From the NCBI GenBank assembly GCA_963969345.1, contig OZ017768.1, positions 4,302,718 through 4,366,717 on the forward strand: a stretch of 64,000 nt of DNA, written 5' to 3'. Each line of letters starts with the position of its first letter. Within the stretch, counting starts at the first letter, position 1. Positions 11,741 to 22,651 of the stretch are shown piece by piece. The DNA is from Turbatrix aceti. Taxonomy: Eukaryota; Nematoda; Chromadorea; Rhabditida; Panagrolaimidae. The notes under the pieces were generated by a model, which searched no databases, had not been told where the DNA came from, and worked only from the letters and a program-made list of their open reading frames with translations. The position numbers and the translations under genes were made by a program.

Positions 11741-13912
11741 ATGGCAAAAGGTAGCGGAAGCAGATACATCCCCGAAGAGCCAAACGCGGTGAGTTAGCCA
11801 TTTTTTTTGGCATTTACCGGACCCCGGCTGACGCATAAATTAGTTACAGGAGAGCTCGAAATTGGTAGCAAACGGCAAGGCCCCTGTGGCCCGTGCCCTC
11901 CCCGAAGATCACACGTTCAAGACTTTTTTGTACAACAAAAATGAAGGCTCCGTACTCGGACGAACGGCAAAATCCTGGGTTCAGATTATCGTGTTTTACA
12001 TCATTTTTTACACCCTCCTAGCTGGATTTTGGGTTGGATGTCTGAGCATCTTTCTCAAGACTCTCGACGACAAGCTGCCTCGTTTCTACGGTCCCGGCAC
12101 TATCATCGGTGTTCATCCAGGTTAGTTTTTGCTTCCGGGCCTTTTTTTTTTGGCGGTGGCCAGCGAGCGCATAATGTATAATATTTATTTATTTGTTGGT
12201 TGGTGTCAACTTTTTGTCACTTTTGTTTCCCGGACTCGTCAAATTTTTTTTCTATGGGATTTTTTTGACTTCCGCGTGTGTCTGTCTTTTTAAGGCTGAG
12301 GCAAAAATGGGAATAAAATCTAAAAGCTTCGTTAAAGCATTCCCGACGGCAGACGGCACTCGTCTGAACTCGTTAGGCGCTGCATCAGCTGTTCCGCCTG
12401 CCTGCTGCTGACGTTTCTGACTTTTCGGTTTATCAAAAAAATGCGTAGAGCGCGCGCGCGCTTACAGCGCTTATGACGTCAAAATGCTTTTAACTTTTGA
12501 ACCCGACTTGTCAAACAGTCAAACATTGCGTGTACGTACACCTCCTCGGCCGATTGACCTCCGCACTCGTGTTTCCGTTGTTTCGGGGGGGACTTCTGTT
12601 TGCCCTGAGACTTACAAAGTGCGCGAGATGCGCGACTTCTGTCTGTTGAGGGTGGTGACGACGACGACGGAGAATTTGCCGCTGATTTAAATAAATCCCA
12701 GGGAAAAGGATTACGCGAGCGCCGCCGTCACCGCTGACGCTGGTTCTTTGATTCAGGGACCGGGCAGTTCAAAATTTTTTTATTAACGGAAAAAGTTTGA
12801 AGCATCGACGGAGGTCCTTCTCGGTGAATCAGCCTGAAAAAAAAAGGTGTGCCATGTATAAAAGGGTCCCCGCTCCGGTCGCTTTTTCCGGTCGATTGGC
12901 GTGCGGTAAGGTAAAATTGATCGCAAATTGACCGGTCAATCAATCGTAGTACGCTGGCTCAAAGATTGTTTTTGCGCATGCTGTAACAAACGAACGAACA
13001 ATTCTTGCTCGTTTGTCTCGAGGGACCTACAAATTGTCTTCGGAAGTCGTTAAACCAACCAATCGTGGTTCTTTCAGGTGTCGGCTACCAGCCCTGGCTC
13101 AAGGATGACCCGGACTCGACGCTCATCCAGTTCAGCCCCAAGGACCCCAAATCCTACGAGACTTACTCCAATGCGCTGGATACCTACCTCGAAAAGTACA
13201 AGAACACGACCGACACCCGCGTCTGCACGGGATCCGCCTCGAACAAGGACATCATCCTCGACGGAAAAGTCAACGTAAACGCTACGCAGAACGATGCGTG
13301 CCGCTTTGACCTCTCTATCTTCGAGAAGGCCGGCTGCTCGAAGGCCAACCACTACGGCTTCAAAACCGGCGAGCCTTGCATCATTCTCTCGCTGAACCGC
13401 CTCATCGGCTGGGCCCCAGAGGATTACACCGGAGAAGTGCCTGCCGTCGTCGCAGGTCGCTACAAGAAGGGCTCTATTGCCTTTGACTGCGAAGGATCGG
13501 TTGGTTTTAGAATTTTTTTTATTCATGCAGAAGCATGAATATAAAAAAATGTAAATACCCATTTTTCTATTTTTAGTACGAACCTGACCAGGAGTACATC
13601 GGCGAACGCACGTACATTCCGCCTGCGGGCATCGACGGTCGCTTCTATCCCTACGCCGTCATGGACAACTACCATCAGCCTATCGTGAGTTTTCGATTGT
13701 TTTTGGGGCCGAACTAACTTTTTTTTGATAAATTACAGGCAATGGTCAAATTTACCTCGCTGCCTGTCAACCGCGTGGTACAGGTGCAGTGCCGCGCGTA
13801 CGCAAACAACATTGTCCAGGATATTGAATCTCGACTGGGTCTCGTGACGTTTGAGCTTCTGCGCCAGGATCTTTCTCAGACGACGACTGCCGCTCCCACG
13901 CCGGCGGCCTAG
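11741..13912 (+). CDS. nkb-1: Na+/K+-transporting ATPase subunit beta
   Basis: Five coding exons: 11741-11788, 11850-12120, 13078-13499, 13577-13684 and 13739-13912. All junctions are GT-AG and in frame, giving 340 residues, close to the usual 300-320. The beta subunit is a type II membrane glycoprotein needed for assembly, surface delivery and K+ affinity of the sodium pump. The short cytoplasmic tail has basic residues; one membrane segment lies at about 59-83 (start [12 protein letters not shown], including the FYxxFY-type aromatic pattern known in this family). The ectodomain has six cysteines in the three-disulfide order: VCTGS/DACRF, GCSKA/EPCII and DCEGS/VQCRA. NTT and NAT are potential N-glycosylation sites. 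The C-terminal [10 protein letters not shown] tail is an extra low-complexity extension. Intron 2 is unusually long (957 nt); the others are 54-77 nt. The gene symbol is by orthology to the nematode gene and is less certain than the family. Confidence 0.95.
13500..13576 (+). repeat. Hairpin inside intron 3 of the Na/K-ATPase beta gene
   Basis: The 77-nt intron contains ATTCATGC, a four-base loop AGAA, then GCATGAAT, with the flanking T-run and A-run extending the stem. It would fold most of the intron into a stem and bring the two splice sites closer. Confidence 0.6.
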
Positions 13913-15470
13913 ATGGTCGCCGCCTAGACGGACTGGTGCCCGATCATCGTTTCCCGGGGGGTGCAATGAGGTATTCCTCACACACCCCAGAGATCGATCG
14001 GCTCATCTCAACTTCTATTACGGTAATAATAACCACACCACGTCGCCCTCCGCCTCCCGACATCCTTCCTTCCTAGAGCGTAGATTCTGTTTTTGTCTGC
14101 ATCCCTGTTACCACGCATGTACCACAGACTAGGTTTTCCTCCCCATCCTTCACCTTCTCACCTGGGCCCCAACTCGCCTCGAGGTCAACTCTCTGCTAAC
14201 CCCCGTTGATTCTTGTTTTAGATACTATTTTGTGATCCGAACATTATAAGTGACTTGTTTTTTTTTATATTTTTTTATATTGCACCTCTTCTCTTTTCTT
14301 CCAACAAATTCGCAGGGTTCATCTTCTTTTTGACAAAATTAACGGCAGCGGTCCGCTAACCAAGCCAAGCCTTTCTTTTTCCTAAAAAGTAGCCTTTTCA
14401 TTTTGATTTTGGTAACTTTTGCTACAACACAAAAATCATTTCGATTTGGACTAAGAATTTTTTTGGACAGGGTTCGACAGATTTTTTTACCGTTGATGGC
14501 AGCCAGGAGATCGGCCATTACTGCCTCCGGGAAAAATTCGATCGTACATACATACATAACTGTCCAATTTTTTTGTTTTTTTTTTGTGGTTGAAGATAGG
14601 ATTTTTTCTTTTTTTTCATTCTTCTGGAAAATGAATCCGAAAACAACAAGATTACTCTCCTACTTTCGAGCACGGGTTTTTTGATCTAACTGTGGCGTGT
14701 GTGTCCCAATTCAATTCAAATTCAATTTTTCTTGCACTTCATGCGGGGGTCAGCGCTTCGAATCTGCTCCCCCCGAACGAAGGCGGCCACTGCCGGCGAC
14801 GGAAGGCGAAGATGCAAGTGACCTACCTGCCTTGTCATCTTTCATCTCTGACTAGGTGATAAGGTAAAGGCCCGCCTGCGACCTGCGCTGCCAAGCACAC
14901 ACTTTGACCGACCACGTCCTTTTTCACGTATACCTTTGTCCTCCTCTTCACCGACCACAACCACCACCTCTACTCTACTCTTTTTTTCTCCTTCTTCTTC
15001 TTCTTCATCTTGTTGTTGCTTGTGTAGAACATTTTGTTACAGTAAAAACAAATAAGAAATATTAGCTCTTCCATTAAATTCAATTCAGCGTACAAGTAAA
15101 TTTGTTTTTTGTTTTTTTTCGACGAAAAAAAGTAGTTGGTTTTCAAGCAGCGAGCGACACCCCTCTTTCCTTCCTTGTCCGCTTCTTTTTCCCTCACTCG
15201 ACCCTTGTAGGCGCCAAGAGTGTATCTCTGCTAAGGAAATAAAAGGTTATTCCAGCTCTCCACTCGATGGAAACACGCACCACCTCGCTTGGCACGTGTC
15301 TCTGCCCTCCACCCGCTCTCCTCCGTAGGTAGGTGACCGCAAGACCACACCCCGTCTTCTCATGTTGGCTCGCATTTCTGTGTCACGTAAATAAACGTTT
15401 TTGATCAACCATGGCGACTGGGGGGGGGGGTTGGATTTGGCAGCATGCCGCTGAGACGGGTATAAGACAA
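13913..15470. other. 3' flank of the Na/K-ATPase beta gene
   Basis: No further coding exon. The sequence is rich in T-runs. AATAAA at 15238-15243 is a possible polyadenylation signal, but it would give an unusually long 3' UTR (about 1.3 kb). A nearer signal was not obvious. Confidence 0.4.
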
Positions 15471-15479
15471 TGTTCTATC

Positions 15480-16006
15480 GACTACGATTCCGGAGTTGAC
15501 TCGGGAGTTGACTTTTACTCAAAGTCGAAAGTTGAGAGTCAGAATCAGGAATTTGCGAACGTTCGTGTTCGTTTGAGTTCTTTCGCAAAGAAATTCAAAT
15601 TTTTGAGTTCGTGTTTGTTCGAGAACAGATTTGTTTTGTTCCAATTCGTTCGCAAACAAAGATAAATTTTCCGAACAGATAAAACGAACAAAAATTTAGG
15701 TAAAATCAGTTTAATGGGGCCGAAATTGATGCTATTTTTCCAAAAATGGCAAATATTGTCAATTGCCTTTGTCAATAAAAAGTGTAGGAAAACTGTCGCC
15801 AAAAACGTGAAAACGCATAGTATCAAATTTTATGTTTTTCTGCCCAGTTTGGACAAAATTTAGTAAAAATTTTTTTTTAAATCTGGTCATTGTTCGTTCG
15901 TGTTCGTTCGCGAACACTGACAAAAATATTCTCTTTCGTTTGATTTCTCAAACAAAATTAATAAAATGTTTGTGTTCTTTCAAGAACAAAAAAACGGCTG
16001 TTCGTC
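15480..16006. mobile_element. MITE-like repeat, GACTC part fused to GTTCG-family copy
   Basis: The left 70 bp is GACTC-rich and resembles the hAT MITE at 1690-2078. From about 15551 the sequence is a GTTCG-family copy: terminal blocks dense in TTCG/CGAA and a core that matches 48900-49140 almost base for base. The terminal CAGGGATGGG seen in other copies is missing here, so the insert is either truncated or nested in the other element. Confidence 0.65.
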
Positions 16007-16376
16007 AGATATATTATCGTTAAGTCAATTTAAGACGTTCTTGTCAGGGTCGTTTTTCTCGAAAATCAAGGTTGATATTTCTCCGAGTTGAAAAAACGAT
16101 GTAAAAACCATTTACGGTAAAAAGTTGAGTTCTACATCGAGCCCACTATCACGCCGAGATCATCTTTGACCACTGCGAAAAGAAAACTACTCACATACGA
16201 TCGCACAGTTTTTTCCGGAAGAAGAAAAGCAAACATTATTACAGGTGTGGCTTTATTTATGGCTGCTTCTTGTCGCTGTTTATGACTGTTTCTGGCGATA
16301 AGGTTGGGATACTTTACCGCATTTCTCGTTACTTTTTTCAGCTTGGCTCGACCATTTTACACTTTACATTGCTTTC

Positions 16377-16977
16377 ATGCTTCGCGTTTATCTGCTTTGT
16401 ATTTTTTTGCTTTTCGCCAGCTTTTCGGTTTCCGCAAAAAGCGAAAATGCGGTAACGTCGGATCTTGACTGGTTTTTTAACGACGGCACCGAGATCGACG
16501 ACGACAATACTACATCAACTACCACAACAGGCACAACAACTGTGCCCAGAGCGCTTTCGAGTGTAACAATCCAGTTTACCTGCCTTTGATGTGCTCAATT
16601 TGCAAGGCAAGTTTTTAAATTTCTTTATTTTTGTTAGTTCCACTCATTTTTTAATTCCAGAAGACATGCAACTTTTGTACCGGCACCCAGTGTCTCGGCG
16701 TCATCACTGTCGCTCCTCCGACGACCACAGCCCCGAATGTTTGCATAGACACTGCCACAAACTGTGCCCAGCTCGCTTACCTGTGCGAACAGCCTGTTTA
16801 CGCCAGACTCATGTGCCAAAAGTGTCCCGTTAGTTTTCCAAAACTTAAAATTTAACGTTAATCATTTTCTAAATATTCCAGAAAACATGTAACGAGTGCG
16901 GCGCTAACTGCAACGGCTTAGAGGAGTATTTTACATCCGGCAAAAAGTTGTTATCCGCTATCTTCAGGTACGATTAA
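16377..16977 (+). pseudogene. ShKT-domain secreted protein gene, copy 1, disrupted or differently spliced
   Basis: This is the tandem paralogue of 17674-18425. Exons are 16377-16606, 16661-16828 and 16882-16977. The start gives a clear signal peptide (LLCIFLLFASFSVSA), followed by an acidic/Thr-rich linker. Relative to copy 2, 28 nt are missing just before the first ShKT domain, between GGCACAACA and ACTGTGCCC. This removes its first cysteine and shifts the frame. A possible 59-nt intron 16472-16530 (GT-AG, but no T-rich end) would restore the frame, so a functional shorter protein cannot be excluded. Intron 2 uses a GC donor (AAG|GCAAGT) where copy 2 has GTAAAT. The second ShKT domain is complete, with its cysteines ending CPKTCNEC. 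ShKT domains are small disulfide-bonded modules common in secreted nematode proteins; the actual role is unknown. Confidence 0.65.
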
Positions 16978-17104
16978 TTTTTGGAAGTCCGAAGGAAATA
17001 CAGAATTTTTTACAAAAATGCATCATTTTTTGAAGTGCCGAAACATGCATACCTCGGCACGTTTTTTATGTTTGTGTTCCGTAAATAAACGTTGATGGAA
17101 TGCC

Positions 17105-17455
17105 AGGTGCTAGAAGGAACGAACGTTCGCGTGCGTGTCCGAACGAATTCACAAACAAATTTTTTTTTTTTAATTTATTTGTTCACGTTTGTTCGTGAAC
17201 AAAGCAAAATTTTACGAACCGATAAAATAAACACACATTTTGGTAAAATTTGGGTAACTGAAAATGCCAAAATCTTTGTTATTTTATTCACAAAAAAAGA
17301 GCGAAAATGGAACAAATGAAAAAAATGGTTGTTATTTGTTCGTATTTGTTCGCGAACAATGTCAAAAATGTTTGCGTTTTTTTCGATTTTGCGAACAATA
17401 TTTTAAAAATGTTCGCGTTTGTTCGAGAACAAAAAAACGTTTTTTCGTTCATTTT
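17105..17455. mobile_element. GTTCG-family MITE, diverged copy
   Basis: Blocks of GAACGAACGTTCGCG at the left and GTTCGCGTTTGTTCGAGAAC at the right flank an AT-rich core. The arrangement matches the copies at 15551-16006 and 48779-49256, but the copy is shorter and more diverged. No target duplication was recognised. It lies upstream of the second ShKT gene, as the copy at 15.5-16.0 kb lies upstream of the first. Confidence 0.55.
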
Positions 17456-17673
17456 TGGTTGAATTTACCAGCACTCCGATGTGGTCATGTGAATGATTAC
17501 CGCGAAAACGACATTTTTTTCACACTTCCAAATGAGATTACAAGTGTCGCCAGAATTATGACCGGAACTATAGCGGTATTTTTTTACGAGTGATAAGGTG
17601 TTAGGTACATTAGTGCTTTGCCCTGTTCCCTTTTCGACTTGTATCGGCCATTCTAAAATATCAATTTGATTCA

Positions 17674-18425
17674 ATGCTTCGCTATTATTTCCTCTGTTTT
17701 CTGCTTGTCGCCAGCTTTTCGATTCCTTCGAATGGCGAAGATGCGGCAACTGAGGAAACAACCGGAGCATCAACCACGGCGGCGACAACCACGGCGGCGA
17801 CAACTACCGGGGCACCATCAACCACGGGGTCAACTGCTTCCACTTCTACGGGATCTACTGGAACAACCGGATCCACGGGAACAACCGGATCCACGGGGAC
17901 TACCGGATCCACGGGGACAACCGGATCCACGGCATCTACCGGATCAACTGGCACAACAGCCGGCGCTTGCGTAGACACTGCTACTGACTGCGCCCAGAAC
18001 GCGTTTGAGTGCAGCAATCCAGTTTACCTGCCTCTGATGTGCTCCCTGTGCAAGGTAAATTTTAAAATTTCGTTATTTTTGTTAGTTCCCCTCATTTTTT
18101 AATTCCAGAAGACATGCAACTTTTGTACTGGCACCCAGTGTCAGGGCGTGATCACCGTCGCTCCTCCGACGACCACCGCTCCGGATTCGTGCACAGACAT
18201 TGCCACGAACTGCGCCCAGCTCGCTTACCTGTGCTTACAGCCCACCTATGCCAAACTTATGTGCCAGCAGTGCCCTGTGAGTTTTCTAGATTTTAAACTG
18301 TTGTGATAACCATTTTTTGTTTATTTCAGAAAACATGCAACGAGTGCGGCAAAAACTGCAACAGCTTCGAAGAGTATTTCACCGTCGACAAAAAAATGTT
18401 AGCCGGTATCTTCAGGTACAATTAA
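17674..18425 (+). CDS. Secreted protein with Thr/Ser-rich region and two ShKT domains
   Basis: Three exons, 17674-18054, 18109-18276 and 18330-18425, join in phase 0 to give 214 residues. Residues 1-21 are a signal peptide (MLRYYFLCFLLVASFSI). Residues ~25-95 are a mucin-like linker of GSTGTT units, encoded by 18-bp tandem repeats and likely O-glycosylated. Two ShKT domains follow: CVDTATDC..CKKTCNFC at ~97-131 and CTDIATNC..CPKTCNEC at ~151-186. Each has the six conserved cysteines plus one extra before the CxxxCxxC end. Introns fall in equivalent positions just before the KTC of each domain, suggesting the domains duplicated with their introns. ShKT proteins in nematodes are usually secreted to cuticle, gut lumen or excretions; no catalytic domain is present, so the function is unknown. 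The last residues IFRYN end in a short charged tail. Confidence 0.88.
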
Positions 18426-19146
18426 TTTTTTTTGGACGGACGTGTGTTTGGTAATAAAAAAAGTAATTTGGCAATAAAAAAAATAGATGATAAGGCGTTG
18501 ATTGGAGATCGATAACCTCAGTTCATCTGACCCGAGAGCTCATTGAGACTGTTGCGTCGAGCGAGCGAGCATGAATCAAGGCACTCGAAAAACACTACAA
18601 TGCGCATTGCGCAGTACTCTGACGAACAGAAACAAAAAAAAAGAGAAGAGCAAATGAACCCCGTCGGTACATATCTTGTTACGGTGTCATTTTTTGCGCT
18701 CTGACGAGATCCCGTTCACCGGGAATGGTCAAGAGGCCTTGATGTTGCTCTTCTCTCTCGCGCGCGCGCAACGCAGCCGCCGCAAGGCTCCTCTGATTTC
18801 ACAGCTGCAGTGCGCATCGCCTGGTCAAACATGCTACCTGCCTGCCTGCCACTCGACGTGCTTGATCCAAGTCAACCTCCCCCCCTCCCTTCTTTTTTGG
18901 TACTGAATGCAGTTGGATGGATGGTTGCTCGAGAGTAGTGAATCACATCGCGGTGAGGAGGTGGGCTTGCTTTATACTACCCCCGCGTTCGGATATGAAA
19001 TCTAAATCTGAAATCTGAAATCCGAAATCTTGATCGATTATACCCCACTTTTTTTGTTTTTCATATTTTTTTCCAAATTTTTAGACAGACGTGACTGACG
19101 TACCTATGACGCCCCTCGGATACCCCATCTAGCCCCCCCAGCAGCC
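18426..19146. other. Intergenic stretch
   Basis: No exon seen. It contains a GC-alternating tract near 18760-18770 and a short repeat of GAAATCTGAAATC near 19000-19030. Immediately before the next start codon the sequence is C-rich. Confidence 0.5.
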
Positions 19147-20503
19147 ATGTCCATCTCCGGCTCCGGCAGATTCCGCAACGTCTATGGCGATGACTTCAGC
19201 CGCGACCTGGGCAGGTTCTCAGCGCGCTCGGGGGCCTATCATCCCAACGGCATGCGGCCTTCGATGCTGACGATAGATCCCGTGACGCCGGTGAACTTCG
19301 AGCCGGGAACGGGCGCTGAGTTTATGTATCACCAGGGCTGGCACGACAGAGACGCTTACGGAAAACCGAGGGATAACTTGGCCGGTCGAAGGGAACCGCC
19401 TTCGAGATTCCGTAATCGGCTTTCTTTCAATTGCAGTATCTTTGACCGGGAACATAGGTAAGGGCACTTTTACAAAGAAAAAAATGACTGAAATGTTTTT
19501 TTACATTTTTTGACAAGATTCTTATAAATACGAAATTGTTACAAATTTTGTTACAAAAACAAAAAAAAACTACGTTTTGTAAGGATTTCTTATAAAAAAT
19601 GCAAAAATATTAATTTTTTAATTTTTTTTGTTTTTGCAGAATTTCATAAAAAAATGTAAAAAAAACTTGTAAATAACTGCAAAAAAAATTTTTTGACCTC
19701 GGAAAAGATTAATCGCATTTATATTTTTAGAACAACATTAATTTTATCAGTGGCATTGGCGATCGTAACTCTCCTGCTTCTTGCGCTGGTCGTCGTCCTC
19801 ATAGTCCTCTTCGCGACGGGTGTATTTGTAACCCGGCATAACTGCGAGCTTTCCCTCGAAGACCAACAGTACAGGACAACTTCTTCGTACCCTACATCAC
19901 CTTTATCACCTCTAACTGCACTCCCGACAACCAGAAACACCTATGGCACGACGTATGGCACGACGAATGGAAACGGAAATAGTCCTCAGAACAGGCCATC
20001 CAGCACGTACGGCACGAGTCTTCAACCCCGGCAGACTTCTCCCGAAGTAGACTACGTTCAGAGGCCGCAAACTCCCGCCATGAATGTTGATTCTATCGTA
20101 TCCAGAAATTACGATATTCAGTTTTACGTCAACGATCAGGCAAACAGTGTTTTTGACAATCAGTCCAGTTTTGAATACGTTCAGGCTTATGCGATGATAC
20201 AGAATGCTGTAAGTCTAAAAAGAATACATTTTTTTTTATCATAGATAATATCATTTTCAGTTGGCGTCCGTGATCGGGCATTCGACGCTGCGAGACTTCC
20301 GACCGGTGGTTACGATCTCCTCGCTGACAAACAAGTCGCCGGATCTTCTCGCAACGGCGCAACTCAGACTGACCCTGCCTTCGAGGTCGTCCGTCAACGC
20401 GGTTACGGTCAAAAGCGTGCTTCTGAGCGAGTTGCAACTTCTGGAAAGCGAACTCAACGGTTCTACTGTCGATCGAAGCAGACTCAGCGTCACCACGCGC
20501 TGA
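19147..20503 (+). CDS. Single-pass membrane protein with SEA-like ectodomain
   Basis: Three exons, 19147-19457, 19731-20208 and 20261-20503, give 343 residues with in-frame GT-AG junctions. The first 103 residues are hydrophilic, Arg-rich and without a signal peptide. One strongly hydrophobic segment follows at about 107-135 (core LLLLALVVVLIVLFATGVF), so a type II topology with the N terminus inside is likely. After it comes a Thr/Ser/Gly-rich stalk with YGTTYGTTNGNG repeats. The last ~115 residues start YDIQFYVNDQANSVF, and continue through SSFEYVQAYAMIQNAL and FRPVVTISSL. Their helix-strand pattern resembles a SEA domain, though I see no GSxxx autocleavage motif. That assignment is inference by pattern. 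A type II protein with a SEA domain would be a cell-surface glycoprotein. Confidence 0.78.
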
Positions 20504-21500
20504 TCGAGCTGACATGAGCCACGTTTCAGTCCGTCCTCCTTGTTTTTTACGGTGCATCGGTGTTTTTTTTTCGCAACAAAAAAAATATTCCAGCTATTCC
20601 ATTTCTGATTGATTGTATGTATGTACAATAGGTGTCAAAATGACGAAGACTACGTGAGAGTACGTACTACTATGTAAACGAATTCGATTCTTCGCAGCGG
20701 CGTTTGTGCGTTTTGTTGAATTTTTTTGCGCTTACGCCCGCTTTGATTGGATTGCTTTATGTTCAATGTCTGAGTTCTGATGAAATCGAGGACATTGCAC
20801 AGGGAACTGACGCGAACAGGGATGCATTCTTTGCCCGAGCAGGCCGAGCGAGCGGGAAACAAGAAAACAGGAAAAAAACAAGAACGAGAAAAAAAGCAAG
20901 AAAATATTTCAATCCGGGGAAGGGAGAAGCGGGGGAGGAAGTCAACTCGCTCCCCCCCTAGCTGGGCCTGTGGAAGGTGGTGGAAGGGATTTGGCGGCAC
21001 CGACAGAACCCGTCACGCCGCCACCGCCCCCGCCACCACCGGCACCGGTACCGGTACCAACAGCGGGAGCATGGGCGCCTCCGCCGCGATCTCTGTCACC
21101 CCGTTCGTGTCGTTCCGTTCGGTTGGAATTCTCCGTTGCGTTGCCTCCTGAAATTATGCCTGATTAGTCTCGAGCCATAGATTCAGATGCCATCGTGACG
21201 ACGTTAAGCACGCTGTCCGGCGATGCCGTCAGCCGGTCTGGTCTGGTCGGCGGACGGCTCCCCGTATCCGAGAAGTAAGTGTTAGATGGTGGGTGTTGTG
21301 GTGGTGGTGGTGTGAGAGGGAGTGCCGTGGGGGGTATTGGGATAGATTTGCAGGTAAGCGGAAAACAGAAAACAAGCAGCCACGACGACATGAGCAGGGG
21401 AAAGCTTTTTGGATTAATTTTGCCAAAAAAAAGAGCAACGAAAAAAAAAACGACGAAAGCGGTTTGACAGAAAATATTTAAATAAATATTTAGAAAGTGC
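20504..21500. other. Interval between convergent genes
   Basis: The genes on either side point toward this interval, so it should hold two 3' UTRs. It contains purine-rich GGAAAC/AAGAAAAC repeats near 20850-20930 and a GCCACC/CCGGTACCGG stretch near 21010-21060. Open frames here are low-complexity and unsupported by splice signals. Confidence 0.45.
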
Positions 21501-22651
21501 TTAATGACCATTGTTATTTGTTGTTGTGGCTATGCTCGGTATCTGGTGCTTAACACTACCGTCATGATCAGTGACTAGCCGAGTGGTTTGCTGCGAGTGA
21601 TTCATCTGGAGACCGTGTCGCATGAAGGTGGGCGCCATGCGGTGGTTTCGGCCCATGTACGAGGGCGCTGGCGTCACGCCGACCCCGACGCCGACGCCGA
21701 GTCCGGCTTGGCCGTCGGATCGGACGGATACGAGGTCTTCTGTCTGGGCGGGGTTGGTTCGGTAATCACCGGCTTGAGATTCAATCTGAAAAGCAAACGA
21801 TAACTCAAAAAGTAAAAAAAACAGCCCGGTTTTGAAAAAAAAGTTTGCATGCACGGAAAAGGTACGGAAAGGCCTCTCCTTTTTTCTGCTTGTTCAAAAA
21901 TGCAAAAACGACCCCAATGAGCTTTTCACTTTGAAACTTGGACTTCAGAGAGCCCATAGCTTTCTAGTTTGCCCCCCAAGTTGCAACAAAACGGCGGCTA
22001 AGCCATAGCTGCACAGAAGCAGGGCCCACTTTTAGTATCGGGTCCCCTGCACTTGAGGCATTTAGTGGAGTTGAGTCCAGCAAAAGTACTCATGTTAGTT
22101 TCCGACGCAAAAACGAAAAAACGAAAAAAACAAACGCTCTGCAACTTTCGAGACCAATTTTTGTAAATTTTCGTAGACTCACCTGATAATCCCATTGGGA
22201 CCGTGGTCTGCGGGCAGTTCCATTAGCCTGACGCCGACTTCTCCTCACGCAGAGGTAGATGCCGTAGAAGATGAGTACAGCGTAGATTGTTGCAGTGATG
22301 GCGATGAAGCATATACGAATGTCGCTGAGGTAATTTGCCACACTGTGGAAGTCATCGGCCATACGAATAAACTTGTACGACTCGCTGAAAAGGGAGTTTG
22401 GGTTAGGTCAGGTCAGGTCAATTGACTTCCACCCCAGATTTGTTAATGAATGAAAAAAAAATTTATAATATTTGCCCCTCCTCCCATCCCAGAGCCCTCG
22501 GAAGAGGACAGCTGACGATTGTTCGAGGTTGGTTGGTGGTTGGGTGTTACCTGCGCTCAATGGCCTGCTTCATGAAATCGATGAGAACGGGATTGTTCTC
22601 GTCGAAGTCGAAGGCCGGACCAAACTGGCTGCTGCTGGCTCGCTGATTCAT
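21501..22651 (-). CDS. Small single-pass membrane protein of unknown function
   Basis: Read on the minus strand, exons are 22651-22551, 22384-22183 and 21785-21501. Phases 2 and 0 fit GT-AG sites with TTTTCAG acceptors, giving 195 residues. There is no signal peptide. About 53 hydrophilic residues precede a membrane segment at ~56-76 (CFIAITATIYAVLIFYGIYL). A basic stop-transfer VRRSRRQ then leads into a ~115-residue tail with a GVGVGVGV run and many Gln/His/Thr residues. The charge balance suggests the C-terminal side is cytoplasmic. The first exon encodes an acidic stretch (FDFDENNP). I do not recognise the family. It is convergent with the SEA-like protein gene, and the 3' ends are about 1 kb apart. 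Confidence 0.72.
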
